64,000 nt of DNA from Plazaster borealis (Eukaryota > Echinodermata > Asteroidea > Forcipulatida > Labidiasteridae), in the NCBI GenBank assembly GCA_021014325.1, contig CM037464.1:77001-141000 (forward strand), given 5' to 3'. Below are positions 1 through 13,400 of the stretch, one piece after another; the first letter of the stretch is position 1, and each line of letters starts with the position of its first letter. A program made the position numbers and the translations under genes. The notes beneath the pieces are model-generated. The model had not been told where the DNA came from, ran no database searches, and worked only from the letters and a program-made list of their open reading frames with translations.

Positions 1-1344
1 CCTGCATTGTTATAGAACAATGCATTTACCACTTTTATGGTCCAGTAATCCATCCTTTCATACTATACATCCTTTGTCCTCACCACTTTACTCCCATTGG
101 TTCATAGCCACCATTTGTTTCTGAAATAGAAACTTTGATTGGCTATAATTTTCCCGCTTCTTTCTGGATCCTTCCCTTAATCCCTTTCCCCTCTCTTTTT
201 CTATAAATGGATATGTATTTGTTTGTACTTGTTTTATGCCTCTGAAGAAGGTCCGGTCTGGATCGAAAGCTAAGGCCATCTACCCTACTCATTATAAAAT
301 ATAATATAGTATATAGGATTTGAAGAGAAAACAATTACTTACTTTGATTTTGAGTCATGCATAATCAGCTATGGCGAAGTACGAAATTTAGATGCGACGA
401 AAATTAAATTGTCCAGGGAAATTTACCAGCAAAATGTTTTCTCAAACACTTGAAATTTAACTGAGCAACAGAAGATAAACACAGAATCTGAGTGCACACA
501 TAGTGCATATTCACTGCGTAAACAACCTTTTTTTTACTATTTCTTCTTGTTTTGTATAAGTATGTTGCTTCACGCAACTCGCTGGATTATCATCCTTTTG
601 CAAGCCCCCTCCCCCAGTATAATTTATAAATACAAACAAATAATCAATTTTAAAAGCTGAGGTTACATACATGATATATTTAAAGGAATATTAGACACTG
701 TTGTATTTCTTTTCCTCAGACAGATTTCTCACTGACCCACATTACAGTTTGACCTATTTCCCCCAAATGCTTTCCATATCAATGTTGATATATAAAATGG
801 AATCTAAAATTGTACAATGACGGCAACTTTCCCCGCTCAAGTTGTAATTATCACTTGTAACGGATGTTCATTCAGTAATTTTATGTATGCATGTAAATAC
901 AGAAGATTGGTATTATGCCTGACAGATCGAATGTCAAGTGTAACTCAACGCCCATTGTGCACAAGCGCCATCATTATCGATATACCGCAATGCATCTTGG
1001 GAAACCGAGTATATTTAAACAATAAAATCAAGCTACCAAGATGTACGCCATGCTACAATTTACATGTTACTGTGCCAGGTTTTTATGTATATACCGCATC
1101 CCTGAAGCAGGCAATTCCCCACTTTGTACTCCGTGTTACTGTTACATATGGCACTCCATAGTTGACCGTTGACACGAATAAACAAGCACTCTAATAATGT
1201 CGGGCAATCTTCGCTTACACAGCTTGCGCAGAAATTCGGTGCTTGCCCTGAAAGCGAAGAAGTGATCACAAGCGCAGAATTCGGCGGTAAACCAGAGCCA
1301 TGAAATTGGTCCCAACTTATTTTTAAACGACCAGGGCTCGAACT
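1..1344. other. AT-rich stretch with no gene recognised
   Basis: No exon with plausible splice sites and no recognisable protein could be found on either strand. The 114-codon plus-strand frame at 817-1161 has no family resemblance. A short tract near 241-285 resembles tails of dispersed invertebrate repeats, but that is an impression only. Confidence 0.5.
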
Positions 1345-1437
1345 TTACAAATCACTACGATTCATCATAAGATGAGTTGTCAGTATCACCATAGTGGTTT
1401 GAAGATCTTCAGTGCCAGAGTAAGTATCCCCCAACCC

Positions 1438-1512
1438 AAAACCCAACCATCCGACCTCCCAAGTCATATAAACAAATCGTTGCATAATAACTAGTGCCTT
1501 GCACTTCTCATA
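1438..1512 (+). repeat. Dispersed repeat, copy 1 (second copy at 5577)
   Basis: About 75 bp here, from the run beginning AACCCAACCATCCGACCTCC to the CACTTCTCATAC end, is almost the same as 5577-5652, with only a few substitutions. Sequence on both sides of the match diverges, so this is a dispersed repeat and not a local duplication. The 114-codon minus-strand frame at 1345-1689 overlaps it and is probably not a gene. No coding function is seen. Confidence 0.6.
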
Positions 1513-1699
1513 CGTGCTCTCTAAAGTAGTCGTTATAGGAGACAGTGACAACGACGAGAGTACAGTTGTCGAAAAGTTGAGACTAAACCAACCGGCTTTT
1601 CCAGGTAGGCATCTTTTTCTTTCAAATCGTGTTCCCTTAAGGTTAAACTGGTTTGAAGATTCGAATCTCACATAATCAACCCTGCGCACATAATTACGT

Positions 1700-2470
1700 T
1701 GGCTCAGTGCTATGAGGTCATTAATTTCAACTTCATGCCCTTAATGATCAAAAGGTCAATAAATTAAAAATGCGTATACATTCTAAAACATTTAATCAAA
1801 GTCAAGAAATAAATGTTCTTTTTGCCAAAGAAATACTCTGAAGACCACTCTTGATCAATAAACCTTATTCACCAGGAGCTCCAAAATATACAAAAGCAAT
1901 TTTATGAAATCCTTAGAAATTGCACTAATGACCTTATAGTCCTGAGCAGACATTTATATATACATTATGACATTATTTTTAATAATAAGTTTCTTTAAGG
2001 TGGCAGCAGGATGAAAGGGTTTCCCGGAAAGATTAAAATACAAAATTGCAAAACCCTCATATAAAAAGACTTGTGTTCCGAAAACGACTTTTATATAATT
2101 TTGAAATTTATAGGTTCTTACTCCGAAAATTGAGTCATATTTTTTAATGAAAACTGAATTATAAGAATGCTTAAGTTAATGATTACGTAACTAATGGTGT
2201 TAGTGCAAATGAGCTATAACATAACTGCCTTCTTGTGGAAATATTTTTAAACAATGACGTCATATCAGTCTGTTAGGCCTATAGTAATGTATATTGGTTT
2301 AAAATGTTTAAAAAATGTTTCACACAATTATGAAACTGTAATTTTATAACCAAATCTAACTTTATCACTATTTTTATATAGTTGTTACGGCACAGTGAAC
2401 GTGTAGCACTTAACCCTGCGCTGCAGGATGGCGGCGATATAAAAACGCGCTTAAGTGATTAAAGGTAATC
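1700..2470. other. AT-rich stretch without recognisable features
   Basis: There is no exon, no strong inverted repeat and no tandem repeat. Stop codons are dense in all frames. Confidence 0.5.
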
Positions 2471-2519
2471 TACAGGATTGGTAAGATTGAAAAATATAAA
2501 ACTTCACAGTTTTACACCA

Positions 2520-4260
2520 AACTTACATGGTATAAAGATGGTCATGGTAGACAACGCTTGGTGGTTATATACAGGCCAGATCTCCAAACCGCGAGAATGG
2601 ACTACCACTCATGCAGCCTGCATACTGCTAGCTGGAGACTTCAACGTCCATGCAACATATTGATGTTGGAGGCAGCAGGGAAGCTGCTGCGTTCCTTAAT
2701 ATCTTCAATTTGTCAGGTTTGTTTACAGCAGCACATGCACATTTTCCTCCTTATTCAGGCAATCATACACTTGATCTCTACCACTTCATCAAAACCTACC
2801 ATGACCATGTAAGATAAAGTAAGTCATCATTGGTTGTCTTGCACCAAGCAGCAAGCGTATTTTCTCTTGTAGAAATTGTGGAAGCAACATTGACAATTTC
2901 AACGATGATCTCAGATCATCACCACATGCACAGAGGCCGATCCCGACTACTTTGCCTTGCTCTTCAATAGCAAGCTCACCAGTATCCTCAACAATGGTAG
3001 CCTACACATCTGACTGTTATTCTTCGGAAACAAAGCACCACACAGTTCACTGATAACCTGAGTGCAGCCAAACAAGTGCATCACACGAGTGCAAGGAATC
3101 TGGTCTCACAGTGGACAAAGACTCATGAAAGGAAAAATGCATCCAATACACAAATCTCTTAAACGCTTAAGCCAACCAGATAATTGAAGTAAATCAAATT
3201 GATCTCTTCAACCAAAAAGCTTTCTGCCCAGAAGGTGACACAAACCAAAAGTAGGCCATGCACAGCTGCTGTGAGATCCAATGGCACAGCGCTATGCAAA
3301 TGAACATTCATCCATACGTTAATGGGGATTCTCAGACACGCTTGCAGGTCTGGCAACGTTTAACAATCAGTAGGTAAATTTAAATGATGCTATTTTGCGC
3401 CAAGGAAATAATTTATTATGGGTTATTTTGCTTGTACTCAACGTGTGTTAGCACTGTATTCTCAGTGCTTTTGATTTTCTGTGGCAACCATCGAGCATGT
3501 CGATGACGAGTGGTCAATTCGAACCCCTGTGTAGCAGCTGGTTACCGCGATTAAAGCAAATTATGTTACATGTACTTTGCGCCGAGGAAATGATATGGGT
3601 TGTTTTGCCCGTACTCGAAGTGTGCACTGTATACTCGGTGCTTTTTTATGGAAAAAAAAGGAGAGGTAGATACGTGTAGATTGCGATGTGTGAAGCAATT
3701 ACCGACTTGGCACCAAGTCGCCAGGCAAGTACAGTTCACCCTATACAGTGCCCCCATCTCCAGGATGTCGTAGCTGCTCATTAGGCTCAATGTGCTGTGT
3801 ATGCTGACAGTTAACATGGTTAATGTCCAGGTTTACCTCGTGTTTGATCCCAAGGACCATGATCTCGCAATCAAAAGAATAGAGGCATGTGTTGATGGCA
3901 TCAAATCATGCTGTGTAGCCAATGAATAATAATAGTAAAGAAATAGGCCCTGAACGAAAGCAAGACCTAGTTTATGCATTCACAAGATCACTAACGGTAG
4001 TGCCTCTTGCTCACTGGCCATTATGATTGGCCAGTCAGTAATTCATCCAGCTAAACAAGCTCAAAATCTTGGTGTCACCATGGACTCTGCATATGACAAC
4101 TCATGTGAACTCGGAAATACCTTGACCAGCGCACCACCGTTAGACTTGTGCTAAATTTGTAACATATCACCACTAGATGCAAGCAATGCAATGCTGTATA
4201 TGCTGGCCTATCACATTGTCAGAATGCCAAGTTAAATCTTGTACAGATTTTTGTATTTTC
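2520..4260 (+). mobile_element. Decayed LINE remnant (CR1/jockey-like): endonuclease and reverse-transcriptase pieces
   Basis: Two non-adjacent pieces of a non-LTR retrotransposon lie in the same orientation. At 2558-2800 the frames read a YRPDLQTARMDYH stretch, then LLAGDFNVHA, which matches the catalytic GDFN motif of APE-type endonucleases. At 3830-4230 broken frames read FDPKDHDLAIKRIEACVDGI and NLGVTMDS-like pieces, typical of the region after the reverse-transcriptase active site. Many stops and shifts interrupt both parts. Between them, 3390-3480 and 3574-3655 are diverged direct copies of each other. The element is dead. The clade is a guess from protein resemblance. Confidence 0.65.
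3390..3655. repeat. Diverged direct duplication inside the LINE remnant
   Basis: The tract from about 3390 to 3480 (TTTTGCGCCAAGGAAATAAT ... CTCAGTGCTTTT) recurs with substitutions at about 3574-3655 (TTTGCGCCGAGGAAATGATA ... CTCGGTGCTTTT). The copies are about 185 bp apart. It may be a separate short repeat inserted between the endonuclease and reverse-transcriptase pieces. Confidence 0.5.
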
Positions 4261-5576
4261 ATCATAGCCTATCTTGTTTTCAATAATTTGTTGATAATTT
4301 TGTACCGGTTTGTGATTGTTCTTACACGAGTATGTAGGTACACTGGAGCATGTATGGATTGGGAAAATGTCTCTCGGACTGAAGAAGACTAAATTATATT
4401 TTTAGCATAGGCCCAGACTTTCGAGTATAGATCCAGACTCAAGTCATAAATAATGTCCAGAGCTTCAGGAAGGCCAATAAATTTCCACAATAGAGGAAAA
4501 GGAACGGTATTTGCGGAATCTGACTCTTGAAAGATTAAAATTTCTAAGATTCACACTGGCTTGTTGGATGATTTTTGTGTACCTTTTGAAAAGTTTATCA
4601 TTTTGGGGGGAATTTTGTTCCTTTATTCATCCAGGATTAACAGTGTCCTCCTTAAGGGCCCACATGTGTGGACTAAAAACAAGGAAGGAAATTTCAATTT
4701 CAGAAGTGGGAGGAAAATCCCACAGACTTATTCTGCGGAAAACCGGCGGAAATACATAGATTATAGGGATTTGAACCAGATACACCAAAGGTGAAAGGTG
4801 AGGAAAGTACAGATTCCAATTTCTTCTAAAATGTCCACAAATGTAAAGTAGGTTATTGTGGAACTGTTCCATCAAATTCTATTTTAGACAAATTCCTAAA
4901 ATTTACCTTATCAGCTTGTGGTTTCCATCAATATGCCAGAGAGAGTTTGGTCCGGCAACAGCATAAACACTTCTCTCAAGTCGGGGATGAAGTGCTCGAA
5001 GAGCAACGCCGGCCGGATCAACCTCTCCATGGCAGCACGCACTCTTCTCCTTTGGACTCTAAGACCTTGGGCAGCAAGTCGAGCCCTGGCACCCTCAGCT
5101 CCAACGTTGTGGTTGAGTCCGATGAGGTCTTGCAGAATGGTGTCAAGACCCTCATCACTTAATTCCACATAGGATCTAAGTTTGATATCAAACTCACTGG
5201 ATAATTGAAAGAATTACAGAGAAATAATTAATAACAAATTATCAAATTTGAATGAAGTCAAAAAGATGATCACAAAATATAAACCTGTAAATTTGAAACT
5301 GTTTCCGGCGGTGGCCATAAAGAGGCTGGGGAGCAAAATGTGTAATATGTAATCGATGGCCAAAGGGCATAAGGTGTTTGACCATGCCTGGACCACTTCT
5401 AATTGTTTTATAATGAGATATCAGGACCTCTGTGTGGGAAGTGGGGTGTGGACACCGCCGGAAACAGTTTCAAATTTCCCGCACACAAGTTTACACAACG
5501 TTAATTAGCCGGAGACTGTTTGAGCAAACCTGTGGCTGGGCAATAATTTACTCTGTTTGTCTCCCCCCCTTCCATT

Positions 5577-5652
5577 AAACCCAACCATCCGACCTCCCAG
5601 GTCATATAAACAAATCGTTGCATAAGAACTAATGCCTTGCACTTCTCATACA
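5577..5652 (+). repeat. Dispersed repeat, copy 2 (first copy at 1438)
   Basis: This is a near-identical partner of 1438-1512. It starts at the AACCCAACCATCCGACCTCC run and ends at CTTCTCATAC. It lies in intron 3 of the integrase-like gene. Confidence 0.6.
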
Positions 5653-7368
5653 TAAAACATGCCGGCATTGAATTTTACGCAATTAATATAACAGATATGA
5701 CATACCACACGTTATGAGAAGATACAACATCTAACTTGGAAATTTTCTAAGCATACGTCGAAAAAATAGTAAACTTCATGGAAGATGTATGCTGTTCCTC
5801 ACCATTTTCCCCCCCTACCCCCATCACCCCTTTCAAAAAAGCTTGTCTCAAAGAAATTACTGTTTCACACTCTTCCAGTGATGACACTTAAACCAATACA
5901 GGTTTTTGAAACATTGTGAGCGTGTACCGGTCTATCATTTTCTGCTTGTCTTAAGGCCTTTTCAACAAAATTGTATTTATTGATGCATATGCTTTCAGAA
6001 AAAAAGCATCCCAAACTGTGGATACACTGTCTTCCCTATTTTACAATTTTTCTGCAGGCTACATGTATGATTCGCTCTTCCCCCCACAAACATCCTAGCT
6101 CTATGCCAGAACCCAGTCAGCAGGGTGCTAATCAACTGGTCTTATCTGATTTCAATACCTTAAATGAAATTGAGGAACTTACTTCAGCCTTCTTCTGACA
6201 GTACTCTCAGAAACTCCCAACGCTTCAGCCATTGTCACTGCTGACAAGCCAATTCGCACAAATAAGGTGAGCTGCTCCTTGGTTATTAGGAACATATCAG
6301 CTCCCCTACCAGCAGTTGGCACTTTAGGAGCCTGATAAGAACAAGATGCTGCCAACAAAAGAGAGCAAACAAAATTTGAATATTAAATATAGGATTGCTA
6401 AATATAAAGAAATTAACACACAAGATGCTCATCAATGCGTTTTGTTTGAAAAAACATGAATACCTTTACAAAAACTGTCCTCTCTAATTCTATAAAACAT
6501 CTTTCCATTCATACCTGGAGGGTCAGTAAGAAGACTGCGAGTTTCTTGAAGCAGCTCATCTATATGGGTAATCAGGTCATTGGCTTGGTCAACTGGCACT
6601 AGGTTTCCGGCAACGCGGCCAATTTGCAGTCTTAGAGATTCAGCACTGTAAGAGAATAGATTATATACAGTTTTATAAGTATACATGTTGTGTATTAAGT
6701 TGTTCTATTAATAAGCAGCTGGCTTTGACAGTGAGCAATTAGCACTTCCAAACCATGCAATTTAGAAGGATGAAAGGCGTTTCTCATATACCCCAGTTAT
6801 ATCTTCAAACACTGTTGTGAGCATGTATTTTGGGGGCATTTAGGAGCAATAACCTATCACAGAGTGAAGGTATAGCCTACAGATGTAAGTTGCTTACGTG
6901 ATAATAATGCCTACATGTAGCTAGATCTAATAATGCACAGTCACGGTTCTTTCTCCTTGTTTAACACGTTTTGTTGACGAATGAAACAATACATCGCCTA
7001 CGTTATCTTCAGTTTGCGTCTGGATCATTAAAACGTAGGGGGGTCAAGCGCAACCTGTGGATTTTGCAAAACTTGAAGATTTTTCCTGAGAAAAGACCTG
7101 ATTGTGTACCGTCAGAAGTCCATTACATACACAAAGTATGCCACTCTAGTATCAGGTGTTGGTTCATAGTTTCCCCTGTAACAATGGACTTTTACCACGG
7201 ATGACGTCATGTTCCAATATGATAAATTGTATATATACAACTTTATAGTCAATACTCAATAGTCATGAGGACAACGGGCAAAATATCGTGTTTGGTCGTG
7301 TTACCGTCGCCATAATTATATTCCTACACTTCATGAAGAATAATTGGTAAAAACTTTTCCACTGGGGA

Positions 7369-7467
7369 TACGTAGACCCTACTCCGAGAACTATGAGGTT
7401 CGTTCCGCTATTGTCTCCAGGAGACGATAGCCGAACGAACATCATAGTTTTAGGAGTACGTAGACCC
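7369..7467. repeat. Foldback element: 37 bp arms with a one-base spacer, flanked by 11 bp direct repeats
   Basis: Bases 7382-7418 are the inverted complement of 7420-7456, with about 5 mismatches in 37, separated by a single base. The hairpin is flanked by identical TACGTAGACCC copies at 7369-7379 and 7457-7467, which could be a target-site duplication. It sits in the long first intron of the integrase-like gene. No coding content. Confidence 0.7.
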
Positions 7468-9429
7468 GTGAAACTGGAAGAAGGCCTGCTTTGAAAAAGC
7501 CATGTTTGCAATTGGCAATTGAATCGGTAAAATTAATAGTGCTCCCTTGAGAGTTGAGGTAAATTTTATTCGGCAAATCTTCACCAATCCACCAACATGA
7601 CCAGTCCCTAGCTGCTTTGTATCATATAAAAGGCTAATGATACTATATCGTAGGGTCATATGTTATCGACCCTCATATGTTTTCGACCCCCAACTTTGAT
7701 TCCCGTTTACCACAAGACTGTGCAAGCTCCACCGGTGACAGAAGCTCCAGTCTGTATTTTCGTCAGGCTTAATCATGCTGAGAATAAAGTTTTTTCCTGT
7801 ACTAGGTTATGCACAAACACTTATAAAATGAAGATTTTTTGGTATAAATCACTAAGTGCATTATTATGCCAACAATCAAATGAGTCAAAGAAACACCATC
7901 CAACCTCGAAAGTTCAAAACAAAATTATCATCTGCTAGATTGAGTTTCATTCTCCCTCAGTCACTAGATAGATCACGTGATGTGGTTGCTATTTTGGGAT
8001 TCTTTGGCGTGCCAATATGGGAATTTTTTAAAAACATTTTAAGTGAAAATGATTTTTTTTTTTTGGGGGGGGGGGGATAACTGCAGAATGAAATAAATTC
8101 TGGGAAACATAATAAATAATGTCTACTTTAAAGAGAAAATATAACAGATTGGTTTCTTATCTCCTGAAACCAAACACTGCTGCTGGTCTGAAATGGGGGA
8201 AAACAGATTGTTATGAAGTGTTTGTGCTTGAAGGGGGTGGGGTGTTTTACTGTCATGCCTTGTGATATCTCCGGATTCTTATAGTAGTAGTAGCCAATAT
8301 GTCTTAGGAAAAAAATGTTATTAAATTTGTTTAATATTAATATTAATTGAATGAGATTTTAGATTTATTTTGCTCGCCATACTATCTTCTTAATATTCAA
8401 TAAAATACCAGCTAAGTGTTGAAAACATATGACGTTGCTCCAAAGTCGCGCATGCATTAGCACTGTAAATGGCGGACTATCTCTCGCAACATAAAACCAA
8501 AACAAAAACTTTCAGATTTCAACACACAATATGACTATTGAGTGCAAGTGGCATTGACATTGTAAAAAGTTTGGATAGATGATTTTAAAAAGAATCTTTT
8601 TGTTTTTGATTGTGTACAATTTTCCGGTATCCTATAAAAAACCCATGAAACCAGGATACCAACACTAATATCAGCATAAAAAAATAAAGGAAATGAAAAG
8701 TGGACAATACAAAAGGTAATTCACTGCATACACCGAAGAAACAAAATTCAGTGGAATCGAAGTTAATTTATTTTACTAGGGCGGATAAATTGGTGGCGAG
8801 GTGTGGAAAATTATCTTTTAAATTTAATCAAATTTTAAAGCGATGATGTATAGCGCAGCACTAGCGCAAAATGGAAGATATGAATCAGTCGAGTCTTTAG
8901 AGAGAGAGAGACTAGATCAGAGTAAACTTTTACATTTTTTTTTTAGTTTAGAATTAAAAACAAACAAACACAAATTCTCATTTTAAGAACTCAAGACCAC
9001 ACCATGCCTAACTGTGTTACATTACCTTTGAACTGCATGAACAAGACGTGTTTGACTGACATCTCCTGTACTTACAATTCGGGCAATATTTAGAAATCTG
9101 GTTTTCAAAGTGCTCATAAATTGGGCTAAATCGTTCTGTACTCCATGAACAGTAGCCATTTTGCACAAAGTTTGTCGGGGCGATCGAGTGTGTGTACGTG
9201 TACAGCATGCATGCAAAGGTCGTAATGTGTCAGAGGTTAAGTTAAGTTGTACCCGGTCTAATTTGGTTATTAACTTACGCGCAACTTCCTTTCCTTGAAC
9301 GTTGATTGGTTATTGACTTGCGCGCAACCTCCTGTCTAGACGAATACAGAGGGCGCTTCAATGACATGAACGGCCTTTCATACATCACACACGCAGGCTG
9401 CATGTTTCGCGCGTTGTATCAAAGATTGG

Positions 9430-9790
9430 CCCTTCGGTGACCTTTCCAAAGAATCAACCGCAAACGGCCACTCTCCGATCCGAAGCCTGATTAGGAACGA
9501 CTGTACCAACAACTGTTTTCGCGATAATAGGCGTTGATTTCCGGTTCCAAACGCATGAGGGCGATATTCAAAAATCTCTCTGGGGCAATGTGCAAGCCTG
9601 GATATTCACACGAATTTAGGGAAAAATGTGATCGGTTTTTCACTATTTTCTCCTGAACCAGATGGCCGATTGATCTCAAACTTCAACAGGTTTGTTATTG
9701 TATGTATATGGTGGATTACATAAAGTGCTAACACTGCCAGCAACTGTTTTTGAGCTAAAACCGATCCTATAGATTACCTTTAAGTGATAT
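9430..9790. repeat. Possible MITE-like repeat
   Basis: The stretch near 9665-9770 (TCTCAAACTTCAACAGGTTT, then TTGTTATTGTATGTATATGG and AAGTGCTAACACTGCCAGCA) parallels the right half of the inverted-repeat element at 23602-23997. Clear terminal inverted repeats were not found, so the borders are approximate. Confidence 0.35.
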
Positions 9791-10482
9791 AACCAGAAAG
9801 ATATGTAAACAGTAAACATGCCAGTATTGCTTCGTTTTCAGAATATATCTCGATATGTTTTTGAGAGAAACTTAACTTCAAATAGTTTGGTTAAAATATC
9901 CAGATGGATGATTCCCTACAACATTTTTCTTTTTACTAAGTAAAATAGCTTGGTGTTTTACAAAAGATTACCACAAAGCGAATAAACAGTTAACCACTTA
10001 AAGAGGCAAGATGCTTCAGATTTGGCGCTTTGGGCTATAAAAAGCGTTTGTTATGAAATGATTGATATTCCTTGCATACCAAACGCTTCTGGGTTGGACA
10101 TATATTTTTTAAGTAGAATATAATTAAAGTAGAACACAGTCCGCTATAGTGTAGAACAAAATTTTGGACTCCACAAAGTGGCTAACCGTATGTTCCGCTG
10201 GTTGTATTTCCAGTAGCAAATTTAAGTTTTTGTTTAAAGGGGCACACCGGCTCACCATTTACGTAATTTAGTGAAATAGAGTCACAAACAGTAAATAATT
10301 TGATGTTTAAAAAAAAAATCATAAAATTAGCACGTAATTAACGAACAAATAGTGAAAAAAACGAAACGCGGTCAAAGGTCAGCGTATACGCTTTTCCAGC
10401 CGTTGCAACCGTCAAATTTACTTGACATTGTCGCGCAAAGTTGTGAATAGACTGGTGCTTTGTTTATATATTAATTGTAACA

Positions 10483-13400
10483 ATGGCGAGGCACGAGGAA
10501 CCAGTCTTCATACAAAATGGTACGTAAATTCGGTAAATTCACGAGTCCGATTTCACAAGTAGCTACCTGGAATTTAGTGTCATTCACTTACATTGGAGAA
10601 CGTCCAAGGATCGGCAGCCGAGGATCGGCATCATAAGAAACGCAAGGACAAAAAAACTAGAGGTAAAAAGTCAAAAAAATCAAGGAAAAGCAGCACGCCC
10701 ACCGCGGCCACATCCGGAGTTCGCCACGCTTCTTGCACAGCAAGTAAAACGGGTAAAACCACTGCTGGGTAAGTACATACGAATGACCAATTTAATGACC
10801 AATGACCAAAATGACCAATTTAACCTCTCAAACAAACTTTCTGATGAGATCCAGATTTGAATAACAAACTATAAAAAAAAAAATATTTAAAAAATGGTTT
10901 TAAAAACGATTGCTGAGAGAACTTTCTTTAAAAAAGGAAGAACTAAAATCACTTAAGAAAAAAAAACAACACAGCATAGTAAAGTGAAATGTAATCTGCA
11001 GACAATCAAACTTCTACCTGTAAATCAAACAAATAAAAGAAAGCCGATTTAGAATGAAAATATACCAAAAATAATCAAAGTTACATTCACCATGTACAAA
11101 CTTATTCAGGAGGGCACTAACAACAAAATCTATGCTCCAAGAACTCCAAGAAATTTGAATAACAAAAGAAGTGGCAGGGTGAGCTGGGGCTTAAAGTAAT
11201 AAAACTTCCAGATACTGCACAACCCTATGGAGCCCATTAGATATGCAAATCCCTAATATTAATAAACATCTTGAAGTTGTACTAGCTGGGCATGGTCACA
11301 TGCATCCTTCCCTTGCACAAAGATAAAAGTATAGCAGTGCCTCCAAACTGAATTAAGAAAATAGCAGAAATACGTCTACACAAACTATGCAGAATGTTAG
11401 AATATAGGCCTATAATATCCTTGAAAAATAAGGAAAATAAGGTATTAACAGAGAAGTTCAACAAGTTACAGCAAAATCAAAGATAGTTATTCTCTAAGGG
11501 GGAACTCACACTATGTGGGGGGGGGGGTCGGTGTGATTTAATCCAAGGCAGATTATTGTCCTGCCGCAAACCAAGTACATGTTTACAAGTATAAGGTGTA
11601 CATTGATACCGCGCCTTGCAATGCCTCAAACCCATACAACTTTGGCTTGTTAATTGAGTGGATACTTGTATGCAATTTATAATTAGGTGTTCGGGCAACA
11701 GCCGAACACCTATTGTTTTTGTTCGTTTTTTTTTTTAGGTGTTCGGGCAACAGCCGAACACCTATTGTTTTTGTTCGTTTTTTTTTTTTTTTTTTTTTTT
11801 AGTTTTTATTCTTCTTCTCAGAGTCGTTTGTCCGCAAGCAAACGTATAGTTGCGAAAATCGAATCAACTTGAAACTTTGCATGTCGTTAGAGTATAACTT
11901 GTAGATGATTCTAAAAGTTGTTACGTCATGATGACGTCACCAGGTGTCGAATTACAAGGTTTTTAAAGTTGAAAAAGGACCATTTGGTATTAGCTGTATC
12001 TCATTGAATTTGAAAGCTATGATGTTCATAGTTGGGCATCAGATAGTTCAAGACTAGGGCTACATTTAAAAAGTTAACGTCAAAATCGTATGACCTTCTC
12101 TTCCCGGTCGTTACCCTAGGTCAAACTCTGCCTTTGGGTTTTTTCTTGAAAAACATCATTTTCGGGCTTTTCTATAACATAACTCAAGATTAAAATTGAA
12201 TTTAACACTAAAACTCATCAGAGAATTGGACCTTATTATCAAGACCACACAAACTTTATGATGTCATGATGACGTCATCAGGTAACAATTACAACAAATC
12301 AAAGTTAAATATTTTTAAGAAATCATAACTTCTGAACCACATGGTGGATTTTGACAATCTACATATCATCGGACAGTTCGATAAAAAATCAACAAGCGCT
12401 AAACACAAAGTGACCCCATTTGACCTTGAATTCCGGTTCAAACCGGAAGTTGAACAATTTCACAAATTCTGATCTCAAAAACTACGCAATATTTCAACAT
12501 AAATTTGCATCACGTTATAGATGAGTGATCCTGCTCAAACATTTGCACAGAGATGATAACTTTTTAACCTTTGCATAGGGTCAAATCTGGACGTCAAAGT
12601 GCACGTGTCTGTTGCCACATTTTATGATAACTTACAATAAAAGTATAGGCCTACACGTTACATTGTTCGTACCACGCACTGGCTATCTCATACACGCATA
12701 AGGTAATGGGCGCTTTCCCGGTTTTCTTAACTGTTGACAACGCAGCCAGCGTGTGGTACAAAAGGGCCATTGACCTGAACGGTTCAAAGTCCAAGAAGAC
12801 TGCAGCTAGCTGGCCCACATGTTGTGTGGTGGCGCTATACCAAGTTAGTGGTCGTTTGTTAACTGCGCTCTGTGACAATTATTGGCTTTGTGATAAGTGA
12901 AACCCTTTCTCTATGGTTAAACAGACTCGGAAATATGCGACGTTCGACGGTAGTCCAATGAAAAGCTCAGTGCAGAAATTTCTTGATAGCCTTTTGTTGG
13001 TTTCGTGGTAAATATCAACTAAACGACCGATTTTGCTGACCTGTTTTGGTGATTTGAATAACTTTTGATAACAAACTTGGCAACAGTTACACCTGATGAT
13101 TATATAAAACAGAAATTTCGACAACATAATGACGTCACCCAATGAATTATTGGGTAATGTAATTAATTTAAGCAAATTTTGAGTTTTGGGTTTAATAACC
13201 ATGCAGAACTCGCAAACTAAGAACGATAAATTCGTTGTTATTTCTTGAAAACAAAGGGTGTTAAACTACTTATTGTTTTATACATTGGAACAAATCAAAT
13301 TTTCCTAGATCTATCAGAGAAATTGGCCTTTAATCTTAATCCATTGCCTAACGCAGCATGGCATACCCCACGCGACTGACAACGGTGGGTAGCTAGCCAG

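Larger units (their letters stand above)
4907..9159 (-). pseudogene. Integrase-core (rve-like) multicopy gene, four exons, frameshifted and incomplete
   Basis: I recognise a family of uncharacterised animal proteins with an N-terminal helical part, a helix-turn-helix and a retroviral-type integrase core. Exons on the minus strand: 9159-9026 (starts MATVHGVQ, best ATG for the family), 6645-6515, 6348-6183 and 5196-4907. All have AG/GT borders, and phases join as 2, 1, 2. Exon 3 encodes the helix-turn-helix (TKEQLTLFVRIGLSAVTMAE ... STVRRR). Exon 4 has LSDEGLD, then QGLRVQRRRVRAAMER, then SLWHIDGNHKLIR; the Asp of HIDGNH should be the first catalytic acid. One G is missing near 5022-5025, so MER and the following VDPAGVALR lie in different frames. 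Exon 4 ends in a good donor, but the rest of the core was not found to the left, where LINE debris starts. It is a remnant or a sequence with an assembly error. Its role is unknown; a domesticated or active transposase is possible. Confidence 0.7.

Noticed and set aside
241..285. CTGAAGAAGG ... GGATCGAAAGC tract resembling a retroelement tail
   Set aside because: The match is from memory and short; no coding part of such an element lies next to it.
3505..3530. tRNA-like B box (GGTTCGAATT on the minus strand)
   Set aside because: No A box at the right distance and no cloverleaf; not supported as a tRNA or SINE.
4627..4875. 82-codon minus frame next to the integrase-like gene's last exon
   Set aside because: Checked as the missing part of the catalytic core; it has no match to the expected residues after HIDGNHKLIR.
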